From positions 5,456,001-5,520,000 of the forward strand of contig NZ_CP107899.1 in assembly GCF_036013915.1 (NCBI RefSeq): a DNA stretch of 64,000 nucleotides, read 5' to 3'. How positions within the stretch are numbered: position 1 is the stretch's first letter; every line of letters begins with the position of its first letter. The notes under the pieces were generated by a model that worked only from the letters and a program-made list of their open reading frames with translations, was not told the origin of the DNA and searched no databases. Of the stretch, positions 42,584 through 51,304 are shown one piece after another. Source of the stretch: Streptomyces sp. NBC_00464 (lineage in GTDB: Bacteria; Actinomycetota; Actinomycetes; Streptomycetales; Streptomycetaceae). The position numbers and the translations under genes were made by a program.

Positions 42584-43147
42584 TCACATCGCGCGCAGGC
42601 CCCGGTCGGCGAAGGTGATCAGCCACTCGAAGCTCTCGTCGACGTCGGTGCTCCACTGAAAGGCGTTGGCCGCCTGCAACGTGGCGAAGCCGTGGCAGAG
42701 GCCGCGGAGCATGCGCAGGGCGTGGTTCGCATCGGACTCGGCGATGTCGTAGCCGTGCAGGACCGCCATGAACGCGTCGAGCAACCGTCGGCCTGCGGTG
42801 GCCAGCGGATCGTCCGGGCCGGACGGTTCCACGCCGATCGTCGCGGCGTACCGGCCGGGGTGCTCCAGGACGAAGGCGCGGAAGGCACGGGCCGCTGCCG
42901 CAAGCGCGTCGCGGCCCGCGTACCCCTGGACCGCGGCGCCGACGGCGTCGGCCGTCTCGCTCAACGCCAGGGCCGCGATGCGGCGGATGAGGTCGTCCTG
43001 GCCGCCCACGTGCTTGTACAGGGACGGAGTGCGTACGCCCACCCGCTCGGCCAGCAGCGCCATCGTCAGACGGGAGAGGCCCACCTCGTCGGCGAGCGCG
43101 GCACCCGCGGCGACCACGGCCGTCGGGTCCAGGCCGGCCCTAGGCAC
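42584..43147 (-). CDS. TetR family regulator, WHG-domain type
   Basis: A 187-residue repressor with an N-terminal TetR helix-turn-helix (GLSRLTMALLAERVGVRTPSLYKHVGGQDDLIRRIAALAL, residues 23-62). The C-terminal domain contains the WHG-type segment (RGLCHGFATLQAANAFQWSTDVDESFEWLITFADRGL), typical of the TetR_C_33 subgroup. Start is GTG at 43147, 8 nt inside the end of the alpha/beta hydrolase gene, so the two are translated together. Inverted repeats in front of that hydrolase are the obvious autoregulatory operators. Confidence 0.9.
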   Translation of the reverse strand: MPRAGLDPTAVVAAGAALADEVGLSRLTMALLAERVGVRTPSLYKHVGGQDDLIRRIAALALSETADAVGAAVQGYAGRDALAAAARAFRAFVLEHPGRYAATIGVEPSGPDDPLATAGRRLLDAFMAVLHGYDIAESDANHALRMLRGLCHGFATLQAANAFQWSTDVDESFEWLITFADRGLRAM

Positions 43148-43976
43148 GGGTGGCGTCCGAGCGGATGAAGGCGAGCATGAGGGAAACCACCTCGTCGGGG
43201 AACTGGTCGTGCGGGTAGTGCCCCGCGCCCTCGATCATCTCAAGGCGGCCGAGGCCGGGCGGCAGGGCATCGACGATCGCCGAACCCTCGGCGTGCGGGT
43301 CGGCCCAGTCGGGGTCGAGCGTGCCCATGACGACCAGGACCGGGCAGCGGACGTTGCCGAGCTGCGCGCCGGCGTCGGTCGGGGCGCTGCGGCCCATGCC
43401 CTGGAGGGCCTTCATCCGGCCGGGCTCGCGCAGCAGGGAGTCGATGCGGCCGAGCCGCTCGTCCCAGTCGGCCGGCTTCACCCCGGGGTAGGCCACATCG
43501 AGGTACGCGCGCCACAGCGGCACGCTGCCGAACACGCCCGCGCCGAGCAGGCGCAGCATGCCCCGCCGGAAGCGCTTCACCCGCAGGTCACCGAGGCGGA
43601 TCGACTGCTTGCGGGTGAACGGCGTCAGCTCGACGACCGCGCTGATCAGGGAGGGTTCCTGCGCTGCGGCGACGGTGGCGGCGCCGCCGGAGATCGAATG
43701 GCCGACGAGCACGGCGGGGCCGCCCAGATGACGGATCAGGGCGAGCAGATCGCCGGCGATGGCGGTGCGGCTCCAGTCCGGCCAGTCGGTGCCGGACTCG
43801 CCGCAGCCGCGGAGATCGACCGCGGCGACCCGGTAGCCGGCCGTCACGAGTGAAGGAATCACCGTGCGGTACGCGGCGCGGCTGTCGCCCATGCCGTGTG
43901 CGAGCACGATCAGCGGACCGGACCCCGCCACCTCGTAAGCGATCGTGCCGCCGTCGACGGCAAGGTATTCGGTCAT
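43140..43976 (-). CDS. Alpha/beta hydrolase
   Basis: A 278-residue alpha/beta-hydrolase-fold enzyme. The oxyanion segment is PLIVLAHGMGDSRAAYRTVIPSL, and the nucleophile elbow is GHSISGGAATVAAAQ (G-x-S-x-G). The cap region is LDVAYPGVKPADWDERLG, and the catalytic Asp is likely in VLVVMGTLDPDWAD with His in EGAGHYPHDQFPDEVVS. ATG at 43976 is preferred over ATG at 43988 because GGAGG lies at its ideal distance. The gene is the first of a unit with a TetR regulator. Substrate unknown; small-ester hydrolysis is possible. Confidence 0.9.
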   Translation of the reverse strand: MTEYLAVDGGTIAYEVAGSGPLIVLAHGMGDSRAAYRTVIPSLVTAGYRVAAVDLRGCGESGTDWPDWSRTAIAGDLLALIRHLGGPAVLVGHSISGGAATVAAAQEPSLISAVVELTPFTRKQSIRLGDLRVKRFRRGMLRLLGAGVFGSVPLWRAYLDVAYPGVKPADWDERLGRIDSLLREPGRMKALQGMGRSAPTDAGAQLGNVRCPVLVVMGTLDPDWADPHAEGSAIVDALPPGLGRLEMIEGAGHYPHDQFPDEVVSLMLAFIRSDATRA

Positions 43977-43991
43977 GACATCCTCCACGTG

Positions 43992-44026
43992 GCTAATGTT
44001 GTTAGCTCAAAGCTATCGTCATTAGC
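43992..44026. promoter_or_regulatory. Two tandem TetR-type operators
   Basis: Two 15-bp dyads of the form GCTA-N7-TAGC stand side by side: GCTAATGTTGTTAGC (43992-44006) and GCTATCGTCATTAGC (44012-44026). Their centres are 20 bp apart, two helical turns. They lie just upstream of the hydrolase-TetR unit, whose ribosome site begins at about 43982, so they probably overlap its promoter. This is the typical geometry for autorepression by a pair of TetR dimers. Confidence 0.75.
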
Positions 44027-44064
44027 CAGAATCGTCAACGGTCGAAACCCGCATCCGATTGCGC

Positions 44065-44095
44065 TTGCTTAGAGTGCACTCCAGGGTTCTAGCGT
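44065..44095 (+). promoter_or_regulatory. MerR-type promoter with 19-bp spacer
   Basis: A -35 TTGCTT (44065-44070) and a -10 TAGCGT (44090-44095) are separated by 19 nt, longer than the normal 17, and a perfect 10-bp palindrome GAGTGCACTC (44072-44081) sits in the spacer. This is the signature of promoters opened by MerR-family activators through DNA distortion. Transcription would begin near 44101-44103, at the start codon of the regulator itself, so the mRNA would be almost leaderless. Confidence 0.75.
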
Positions 44096-44102
44096 GGAGG
44101 AC

Positions 44103-44569
44103 ATGACGGTGACGGAGACTGAGATCGCTTCGGCAGGGGTGGACGCCTGCTCATCGGCTCCCCGGCCGCATCCGCGTCCCGAGGGCCAGGACCGCTACAC
44201 CATCAGCGAGGTGGCCGCCTTCACCGGGCTGAGCGCCCACACCCTGCGCTGGTACGAGCGGATCGGTCTGATGTCGCACGTCGACCGGTCGCACACGGGA
44301 CAGCGCCGCTTCACCAACGCCGACCTGGACTGGCTCGGCTTCGTCGGCAAGCTGCGGCTGACCGGAATGCCGGTCGCGGACATGGTCCGGTACGCGGAAC
44401 TGCTGCGCGAGGGCGACCACACCTTCGAGGAACGCAAGGAACTGCTGGAGGCGACCCGCCGCGACGTGAGGACGCGGATCGCGGAGCTCCAGGACACCCT
44501 CGCCGTCCTCGACTACAAGATCGAGTTCTACGCAGGCGCCCGACGGGCGCCGGAAAGGCCCAGTGCCTG

Positions 44570-44570
<1 letters not shown>
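44103..44570 (+). CDS. MerR family transcriptional regulator
   Basis: A 155-residue regulator. The winged helix-turn-helix is RYTISEVAAFTGLSAHTLRWYERIGLMSHVDRSHTGQRRFTNADLDWLGFVGKLRLTGMPVADM (about residues 31-94), followed by a coiled-coil dimerisation helix (ATRRDVRTRIAELQDTLAVLDYKIEFYAG). The N-terminal 30 residues are extra and charged. ATG at 44103 follows GGAGG by only 2 nt; GTG at 44094 is an alternative. The downstream aldo-keto reductase begins at the last base of its stop codon (TGATG), so both are coupled. Autoregulation through the adjacent palindrome is likely. Confidence 0.9.
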
Positions 44571-45586
<1,016 letters not shown>

Positions 45587-45603
45587 GGCCGGGGGCTCCG
45601 CCT

Positions 45604-46812
45604 TCACGCCAGCCCCAGCGCGAACACCGCGAACCCCGCCGCGAGCACCCCCGCCATCGCGCGGCGGGCGTTCGCGGCCCGCGTTCCCGCCTTCCACGGT
45701 GCCTCGAACCGCCGGGCGTACCGCGCGATCAGCACCAGCAGCCCCGCGAACACCGGCATCCAGGCCAGCCGGGCCAGGATCCAGCCGAGCGTGTCCGGAC
45801 CGGTCGTCAGGCCGGGCACCGTACCGGCGAAGGAGGCCGGTACCGCTGCCGCCAGCATCGCCGTCTGGTGCCAGCACAGGATCGTCATCGCCGACAGGTT
45901 GATCACCACGACCGGCGCCCACACCAGCGGCCTGCGCAGCAGCCCGCCGATCCGGCCACGCAGCAGGATCGCCGCACCGCTCTGCGCGGCGGCCAGTGCC
46001 AGGACCAACAGCGACGGCGGATGCGAGTTGGTACGGGCCTCGCCCGGCACCCCGACCATCGACGCCGGGTAGTGGAAGAGCAGCAGCAGAGCGGCGAACA
46101 GCACGCCACCGGCGACGAGGAGGAACCGGGCGCCCCTCTTCCCGATCCGGCCCTCGCCCCAGGAGACGCCGAGCTGGTACGCGAAGAGCCACCCGGGAAC
46201 GATGTTCAGCATGCTCAGCCAGGAGGGCATGGCGTCGGCGAGCGGTCCGTAGCGCAGCAGGTCGACGACGGCGACCGCGCCGAGCAGCGGGGCCGCGGCC
46301 CAGCCGCCGAGCCTCTTCGCCATCCGGATGCAGTACGGCGTCAGCGCGGTGACCACCGCGTACACGCCGACGAACCAGAGCGGCTGGATCACCAGCGTCG
46401 ACCCGGTCCGCAGCGTGTCGCCCGGCACGCCGAGCGTGTGCAGCACCGGGATCATCGCCGCCCAGACGGCCGTCACCCCGAGCACCGGCCTGCCCAGGCG
46501 GGCCATCCTGCCCCGCAGCCAGGCCCCCGTCGTGGACTTCCTCCGGCGGTAGGAGAGCACCGAGGCGTACCCGCCGACCAGGAAGAAGACGCCCAGCATT
46601 TGGAGCACCCAGCTGATCGGGGCGAGCGCGCCGAAGGCCGAGAGCGGACTGGCGTTGTGCAGGGCCCCGCCGTCATCGAGCCGGAACCCGCCGAGCAGCC
46701 AGTGCCCGGTGGGTACGGCGAGCAGTGCCAGGGCGCGCAGCCCGTCGAGGGCCCGGTCGCGGTGGGCGGGGGTACGGGATTCGATACGGGAAGCGAGGGC
46801 GCGCAGACTCAT
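45604..46812 (-). CDS. Acyltransferase 3 family membrane protein
   Basis: A 402-residue protein with about ten TM segments of the acyltransferase-3 family. The N-terminal RDRALDGLRALALLAVPTGHWLLGG carries the family R-x-x-x-x-D-G-L-R-A motif and the catalytic-site His. Such proteins acylate carbohydrates or lipids at the membrane. The gene starts at 46812, 4 nt inside the end of the preceding hydrolase gene (ATGA overlap), so they form a unit. An open frame of 817 codons covers it, but only this part is coding. Confidence 0.88.
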   Translation of the reverse strand: MSLRALASRIESRTPAHRDRALDGLRALALLAVPTGHWLLGGFRLDDGGALHNASPLSAFGALAPISWVLQMLGVFFLVGGYASVLSYRRRKSTTGAWLRGRMARLGRPVLGVTAVWAAMIPVLHTLGVPGDTLRTGSTLVIQPLWFVGVYAVVTALTPYCIRMAKRLGGWAAAPLLGAVAVVDLLRYGPLADAMPSWLSMLNIVPGWLFAYQLGVSWGEGRIGKRGARFLLVAGGVLFAALLLLFHYPASMVGVPGEARTNSHPPSLLVLALAAAQSGAAILLRGRIGGLLRRPLVWAPVVVINLSAMTILCWHQTAMLAAAVPASFAGTVPGLTTGPDTLGWILARLAWMPVFAGLLVLIARYARRFEAPWKAGTRAANARRAMAGVLAAGFAVFALGLA

Positions 46813-47885
46813 CGCAGGCTCCCTTCCGTGTACGAGCCCACGGTGTACGTGCCGTCCGCGATCGCGGCGAAGGCGTGCAGGGATTCGGTGCCGGGGGCGA
46901 AGTACCCGGTGTGGCCGTGGGCGTCGGCGGCGGGCACCCGGCGGGCGCCGAACTCCGGGGAGGTCGGGTCGGCGCCGTGGCCGAGCCCGGCGAACTCGAC
47001 GTTCGGTACGTTGTCGATCCAGTCGTCGGGGTCCTTGGCGGCCCACACCCGGGCATCGGTGTGCAGGTCGTCGACATGGTCGGCCCGCATCCCGGGCGAG
47101 CCGAGGACCACCAGGTCGGTGGCGCGCAGCCGGGACGCGGCGAGACCGCAGACGACCGAGCCGTAGCTGTGGCAGAACACGGTGGGCTCGGGCACGCCGG
47201 CGGCCGCGAGTCCGTCCGTGAACCGGGTCAGCCGGTCCGCCCCGGCCTCGGCGAGCGAGCCGGTCGCGGCGTCCACGCCGACGCCGACGGGGGTGGTGTA
47301 CCCCGCCCAGGCGATCACCGCACTGCCCGGACCGGTTTCCGCGTACAGCGACTTGGCCATACCGGCGGGCGTTCCGTACACATCGTTCGAACGGTCGAAG
47401 GTCCCGGCGTCGATGTCCGAACCCGGCACCACGACGGACACCCGGTCCGCGGTGTCCAAGTCTCCGAAGACCTCGGCTACCTGGCCGCGGCCGCGCGGGT
47501 CGAACGCGAGGATGTGGCGGTGCGGGTCCGCGGCGAGGCTTGCGTACCGGGGGTCGTGATCCGCCTTCAGGGCCAGGGCGTTGGCCCGGTAGCGCAGTTC
47601 GGCCGGGGCGCCGTCCAGGTTCCCGACGACGAGCGGATGCCGGGCGGTCAGGGACCGCTGGTCCTGCTCGCTCAACCCCCGGAAGAACCGTGCCACTTCG
47701 GCGGGCGTGTCCCGCTCCGGATCGGGCAGCTGCCGCCCCAGTACGTGATCCGACCGCCAGGCGGCGGTGCCGGGCGGCGGACCCGTCAGCGCCTGCTGGG
47801 CATTTCCCGACGCCCATCCGGCGGTCCCTGACACGACGGTGGTCGCCAGGGCGACCGCGACCAAGGTCCTCGCATAGCGGCGCAT
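46809..47885 (-). CDS. Secreted alpha/beta hydrolase, DUF1023 family (copy 1)
   Basis: A 358-residue protein. The N-terminus MRRYARTLVAVALATTVVSGTAGWASG is a signal peptide or anchor. The alpha/beta-hydrolase core has HILAFDPRGRGQVAEVFGDLDTADRVSVVVPGSDID and the nucleophile elbow VFCHSYGSVVCGLA (H-S-Y-G, with Ser as nucleophile); VLGSPGMRADHVDD and HGHTGYFAPGTESLHAFAAI hold the acid and histidine candidates. DUF1023 hydrolases are common in actinomycetes, function unknown. ATG at 47885 has GGAGGG upstream. A second, similar gene lies at 51305. Translation is coupled to an acyltransferase-3 gene. Confidence 0.86.
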   Translation of the reverse strand: MRRYARTLVAVALATTVVSGTAGWASGNAQQALTGPPPGTAAWRSDHVLGRQLPDPERDTPAEVARFFRGLSEQDQRSLTARHPLVVGNLDGAPAELRYRANALALKADHDPRYASLAADPHRHILAFDPRGRGQVAEVFGDLDTADRVSVVVPGSDIDAGTFDRSNDVYGTPAGMAKSLYAETGPGSAVIAWAGYTTPVGVGVDAATGSLAEAGADRLTRFTDGLAAAGVPEPTVFCHSYGSVVCGLAASRLRATDLVVLGSPGMRADHVDDLHTDARVWAAKDPDDWIDNVPNVEFAGLGHGADPTSPEFGARRVPAADAHGHTGYFAPGTESLHAFAAIADGTYTVGSYTEGSLR

Positions 47886-48053
47886 CCGACCCTCCCTCTC
47901 CGGCTGAACCGGCTCGCGCACGCCGTTCGGCGCGTCGGGGAGGAAGGTAGGAGGACGACGGGTGCGGGGGCGTCACACCGGGGGGCCAAGTGCGGGGTGA
48001 TACCGGGGTAGGGGGCGTACGGGGGGGCTGCCCCCACCTCCGGGCTGGTGTCC

Positions 48054-48737
48054 TCACCCCTCGCCCGGCACCACCAGCCCCGCCTCGTACGCGAAGATCA
48101 CCGCCTGGGCGCGGTCGCGCAGGTCCAGCTTGGCCAGCACCCGCCCGATGTGGGTCTTCACCGTCTGCTCCGCCAGCACCAGGTGCCCCGCGATCTCCTG
48201 GTTCGACAGCCCTCGCGCGATCAGTTCCAGTACCTCCTTCTCGCGCGGGGTCAGCCCGTTCAGCCGCAGCGCCGGCCCACTGCGCGTGGTGCCCGACGGC
48301 CGCTGCCGGGCGAAGTCCGCGATCAGGCGCCGCGTCACGGACGGCGCCAGCAGTGCGTCACCGGCCGCCACCACCCGGACCGCCGAGATCAGGTCGGCCG
48401 GCGGGGCGTCCTTCAGCAGGAAGCCGGACGCGCCGACGCGCAGCGCCTCGTACACGTAGTCGTCCACGTCGAAGGTGGTGAGCATCAGCACCTTGGGCAC
48501 GTGCACCACGCCCACCGGCGGGTTCAGCAGTTCGCGGGCCGCGGCCAGGCCGTCCATCTCGGGCATCCGCACATCCATCAGGACCACGTCCGGATGGGTG
48601 CGGCGGCTGACGTCGACGCCCTGGCGGCCGTCAGGGGCCTCACCGACCACGTCGATGTCGGCCTGCGCCGCCAGCAGCGCCGCGAATCCTGCCCGCACCA
48701 TGGCCTGGTCGTCGACGATGATCACACGGATGGTCAA
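48054..48737 (-). CDS. NarL/LuxR-type response regulator
   Basis: A 227-residue DNA-binding response regulator. The receiver has the acidic pair in VIIVDDQAMVRAG, the phosphorylatable Asp in PDVVLMDVRMPEMDG, and the Lys in GASGFLLKDAPP. The C-terminal LuxR helix-turn-helix is GLTPREKEVLELIARGLSNQEIAGHLVLAEQTVKTHIGRVLAKLDLRDR. The start codon is TTG at 48737, overlapping the kinase stop by 4 nt (TTGA); translation is thus coupled to the kinase, its likely partner. A downstream GTG four codons later is a weaker possibility. Targets are unknown; the flanking hydrolase genes are candidates. Confidence 0.93.
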   Translation of the reverse strand: MTIRVIIVDDQAMVRAGFAALLAAQADIDVVGEAPDGRQGVDVSRRTHPDVVLMDVRMPEMDGLAAARELLNPPVGVVHVPKVLMLTTFDVDDYVYEALRVGASGFLLKDAPPADLISAVRVVAAGDALLAPSVTRRLIADFARQRPSGTTRSGPALRLNGLTPREKEVLELIARGLSNQEIAGHLVLAEQTVKTHIGRVLAKLDLRDRAQAVIFAYEAGLVVPGEG

Positions 48738-50155
48738 GAGTGCTCCGGATTCGAGGGCGGGACCAAGGAGGCGGAAGGGGCCGATGCAGGTGGCAGCGGG
48801 AGCCGTGCGGCCACCCGGAAGCCGCCGTCCGGCAGCGGGCCGGTATCGAGCGTGCCGCCGGTCAACCGTACGCGTTCCCGCATGCCGACCAGCCCGTGGC
48901 CCGTCCCCGTCGTCTCCACCGGAGTACGCGGAGCGAGCGACGAACCCGTGGGTTCCGGCGGGTCGTTGACGACCAGCACCGTCAGATGCGCACCGTCGGA
49001 GCTGATCGACACCCGGGTCCGGGCGCCCGGCGCGTGCCGCATCACATTGGCCAGGGCCTCCTGCACGATCCGGTACGCGGACAGGTCCACCGCCGGCGGG
49101 ACACCCTTCAGCCCGGCGGGCAGCGACAGCTCGGCCGGCAGCCCGGCCCGTACCGTCGCCTCCACCAGCTGCTGCACCCGGTCCAGCCCCGGCTGAGGCG
49201 CCCGCTCACCCTCCGTGCCCTCGCTGCGCAGCACCGTCAGCAGTCGCCGCATCTCGGTGAGGGACTCCCGCGCACTCGCGGCGATCGAACCGAACTCCTC
49301 GCGCGCCTCGTCCGACAGCCCCTGCAGCCGGTACGGGGCGGAGTCGGCCTGGACCGTGATCACCGACATGTGGTGCGCGACCACGTCGTGGAGCTCGCGG
49401 GCGATCCTGGTCCGCTCCTCCAGCAGCGTCCGCTGCGCCCGCTCGGCCTCGTTGATGGTCTCCTGCTCGGCGAGCAGACGCTGCGCGTCGCCCCGTTCCC
49501 GTACCGCCGTGCCGATCACCAGCACTACGGCGCCGAGGATCATGAGCAGGATCGAGTTGTTGTCGCCGCGGTCGCTCGAGACCAGATACAGGACGAACCC
49601 CGCCACACCCGGCGCCAGCCAGACACCGATCAGCGTCCGCCGCCGCTCGCGCAGGCTCAGTGCCAGGAGCAGGAAGAGGTAGCTGACGAAACCGGGCGGT
49701 GTCCACGGCCAGGCGGAGTTCTGCGCGGAGTCCTGGACGAGCAGCACGATCGCGCCCAGGACATCGGCCGGGAAAATGATCCACCAGGCCTCCAGCGGGC
49801 GGTGCGCCAGCATCAGGAGCGGCGCGGCCTGCGCGACGCCGAGCGCGCCCGCGATGCCGCCGCTCAGGCCGTACTCGTGCTTCAGGACGGTGATCGTGAC
49901 CGGGATGAAGACGGCGGCGAGAGCCACGACGACGACGTACGGAAGCAGTCGCTGCCACGGCTTCGGCGCGCCGGACAGGAGGGGTGTCGGGGGATGGGAC
50001 GGATGGGACAGTGCATGGCCGATCTCGCGCAGATTGCGCAGGGCGGCGCGCGGCAGACCGTCCGCCGGCGGGCGTGCGGGCGGCGGTGACGGGGGCGGGG
50101 AGGATGGGGGCATGGCGTGCTCAGGGTAGGCAGCGAAGCCGCCCGGCGGCGTCAT
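48734..50155 (-). CDS. Sensor histidine kinase (NarL-type partner)
   Basis: A 473-residue membrane kinase. A Pro-rich cytosolic N-terminus is followed by about five TM segments (residues 70-205), then the HisKA_3 helix with the phospho-acceptor His in EERTRIARELHDVVAHHMSVITVQAD. The ATPase domain has the N-box YRIVQEALANVMRHAPGA and the G2 region GTGHGLVGMRERVRLTGGTLD. Unlike the kinase at 7479, the ATP-binding residues look intact. It overlaps the response regulator by 4 nt, so they form one two-component system. ATG at 50155 is the farthest start; ATG at 50113 is an alternative, with no clear ribosome site for either. The signal sensed is unknown. Confidence 0.9.
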   Translation of the reverse strand: MTPPGGFAAYPEHAMPPSSPPPSPPPARPPADGLPRAALRNLREIGHALSHPSHPPTPLLSGAPKPWQRLLPYVVVVALAAVFIPVTITVLKHEYGLSGGIAGALGVAQAAPLLMLAHRPLEAWWIIFPADVLGAIVLLVQDSAQNSAWPWTPPGFVSYLFLLLALSLRERRRTLIGVWLAPGVAGFVLYLVSSDRGDNNSILLMILGAVVLVIGTAVRERGDAQRLLAEQETINEAERAQRTLLEERTRIARELHDVVAHHMSVITVQADSAPYRLQGLSDEAREEFGSIAASARESLTEMRRLLTVLRSEGTEGERAPQPGLDRVQQLVEATVRAGLPAELSLPAGLKGVPPAVDLSAYRIVQEALANVMRHAPGARTRVSISSDGAHLTVLVVNDPPEPTGSSLAPRTPVETTGTGHGLVGMRERVRLTGGTLDTGPLPDGGFRVAARLPLPPASAPSASLVPPSNPEHS

Positions 50156-50222
50156 ACCGGGGTTGCGGTCTGCCGCCGCCGTTGTCGTACGGGGGTATGA
50201 GGTCCGGGTACGGGAACGGCCG

Positions 50223-51188
50223 CTACAGCTCGGCGAGCAGCTGTGCCTTCTTCGCGCTGAACTCGTCGTCCGTCACCAGACCCGCCTGGTGCAGCTCCCC
50301 GAGATGACGGATCCGCTCCGCGATGTCCGCCGGGTCCCGTCGTCCCGCGCCCACCAGGGCGGCCGAGGCCGCGACGGGGGTGGTCTGCTTCCTGCGTACG
50401 GACTCCAGCACGGCCGCGGCGAAGGGCAGCGACTCGTGCACCGGGCCGTAACCCAGGCCGAAGATCACCGCGGCCGGGTCCTGATCCACGCGGGTCACAG
50501 GCGCCGCCATCGACTCCGAACTCGGGGCGGTGCTCGTCAGCAGGCCCGCGCCCGTACCGGTGGCCGCCGGTCCGACGCCCGTACCGGTGGCCGGGCCCAC
50601 GGACTCCAGCCCGCGCGGCAACAGCCGCAGATAGCCCTCGAAGGCCTCGGGCGAACGCCACTCGACCCCGCTCAGCTCCGTGACCGGGAACGTCTGGTCG
50701 CCCGCCTTCCACTTCTCCGAGGAGGCGCCCGTCCAGAACCACCGGAAGGAGATCCGTTCCCCGTCGAAGCTGGCCCTGCCGTCGTACGCCTTGAAACGCA
50801 TCGGCGCCTCGGGGGCCGCGACCAGGAACCGGTCGGCGGGTTCACCGGCGTCGGGTCCCAGCCTCGCGCGCAGCTCGTCCGCGTAGTACTCGGCGAGTGT
50901 CTCGCGTTCGGCGGGGAGCACCAGGCGGTACGGATCGCAGCCGTCCTTCAGCTGCCCGGCCGCCGCTTCCACCAGCGGATCGGCGCCGGGTCTCGGGACC
51001 GCACGCAGCACCACCGTGCCCCGCTTGCCCGGGGTCAGCGTCACCGACGACAGCGCCGCGTGCGGCACGCGGCGCTCACGGAGGCTCTGGAGGAGCCTCG
51101 GCGTACGGATACCCCGTTCGAAGCGGATGAGCACGGAGTCGGTGTCGAACTCCCAGGTGGCATGAATTCCGGCCAGCACATCACCCAT
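50223..51188 (-). CDS. DUF4429 and SHOCT domain protein
   Basis: A 321-residue soluble protein. It begins with a DUF4429-type beta domain (MGDVLAGIHATWEFDTDSVLIRFERGIRTPRLLQSLRERRVPHAALSSVTLTPGKRG), repeated less clearly at about residues 130-190 (YDGRASFDGERISFRWFWTGASSEKWKAGDQTFPVTELSGVEWR). The end is a SHOCT helical motif (DIAERIRHLGELHQAGLVTDDEFSAKKAQLLAEL). Such proteins may modulate membrane or oligomeric assemblies, but the function is not established. ATG at 51188 is chosen; ATG at 51197 is also in frame. The gene lies between the two-component system and the second DUF1023 hydrolase, all in one direction. Confidence 0.85.
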   Translation of the reverse strand: MGDVLAGIHATWEFDTDSVLIRFERGIRTPRLLQSLRERRVPHAALSSVTLTPGKRGTVVLRAVPRPGADPLVEAAAGQLKDGCDPYRLVLPAERETLAEYYADELRARLGPDAGEPADRFLVAAPEAPMRFKAYDGRASFDGERISFRWFWTGASSEKWKAGDQTFPVTELSGVEWRSPEAFEGYLRLLPRGLESVGPATGTGVGPAATGTGAGLLTSTAPSSESMAAPVTRVDQDPAAVIFGLGYGPVHESLPFAAAVLESVRRKQTTPVAASAALVGAGRRDPADIAERIRHLGELHQAGLVTDDEFSAKKAQLLAEL

Positions 51189-51304
51189 GTGCCTCATCGT
51201 ATGCGGCACTTGCCCGCTCGTCCCCCCTCGGAGGCCCTCGCAATTCGTGGCCGGTCGCAGTTCTCTACGCGCGTCAGACACGTTCGCGCGATTGATTACG
51301 CCCG

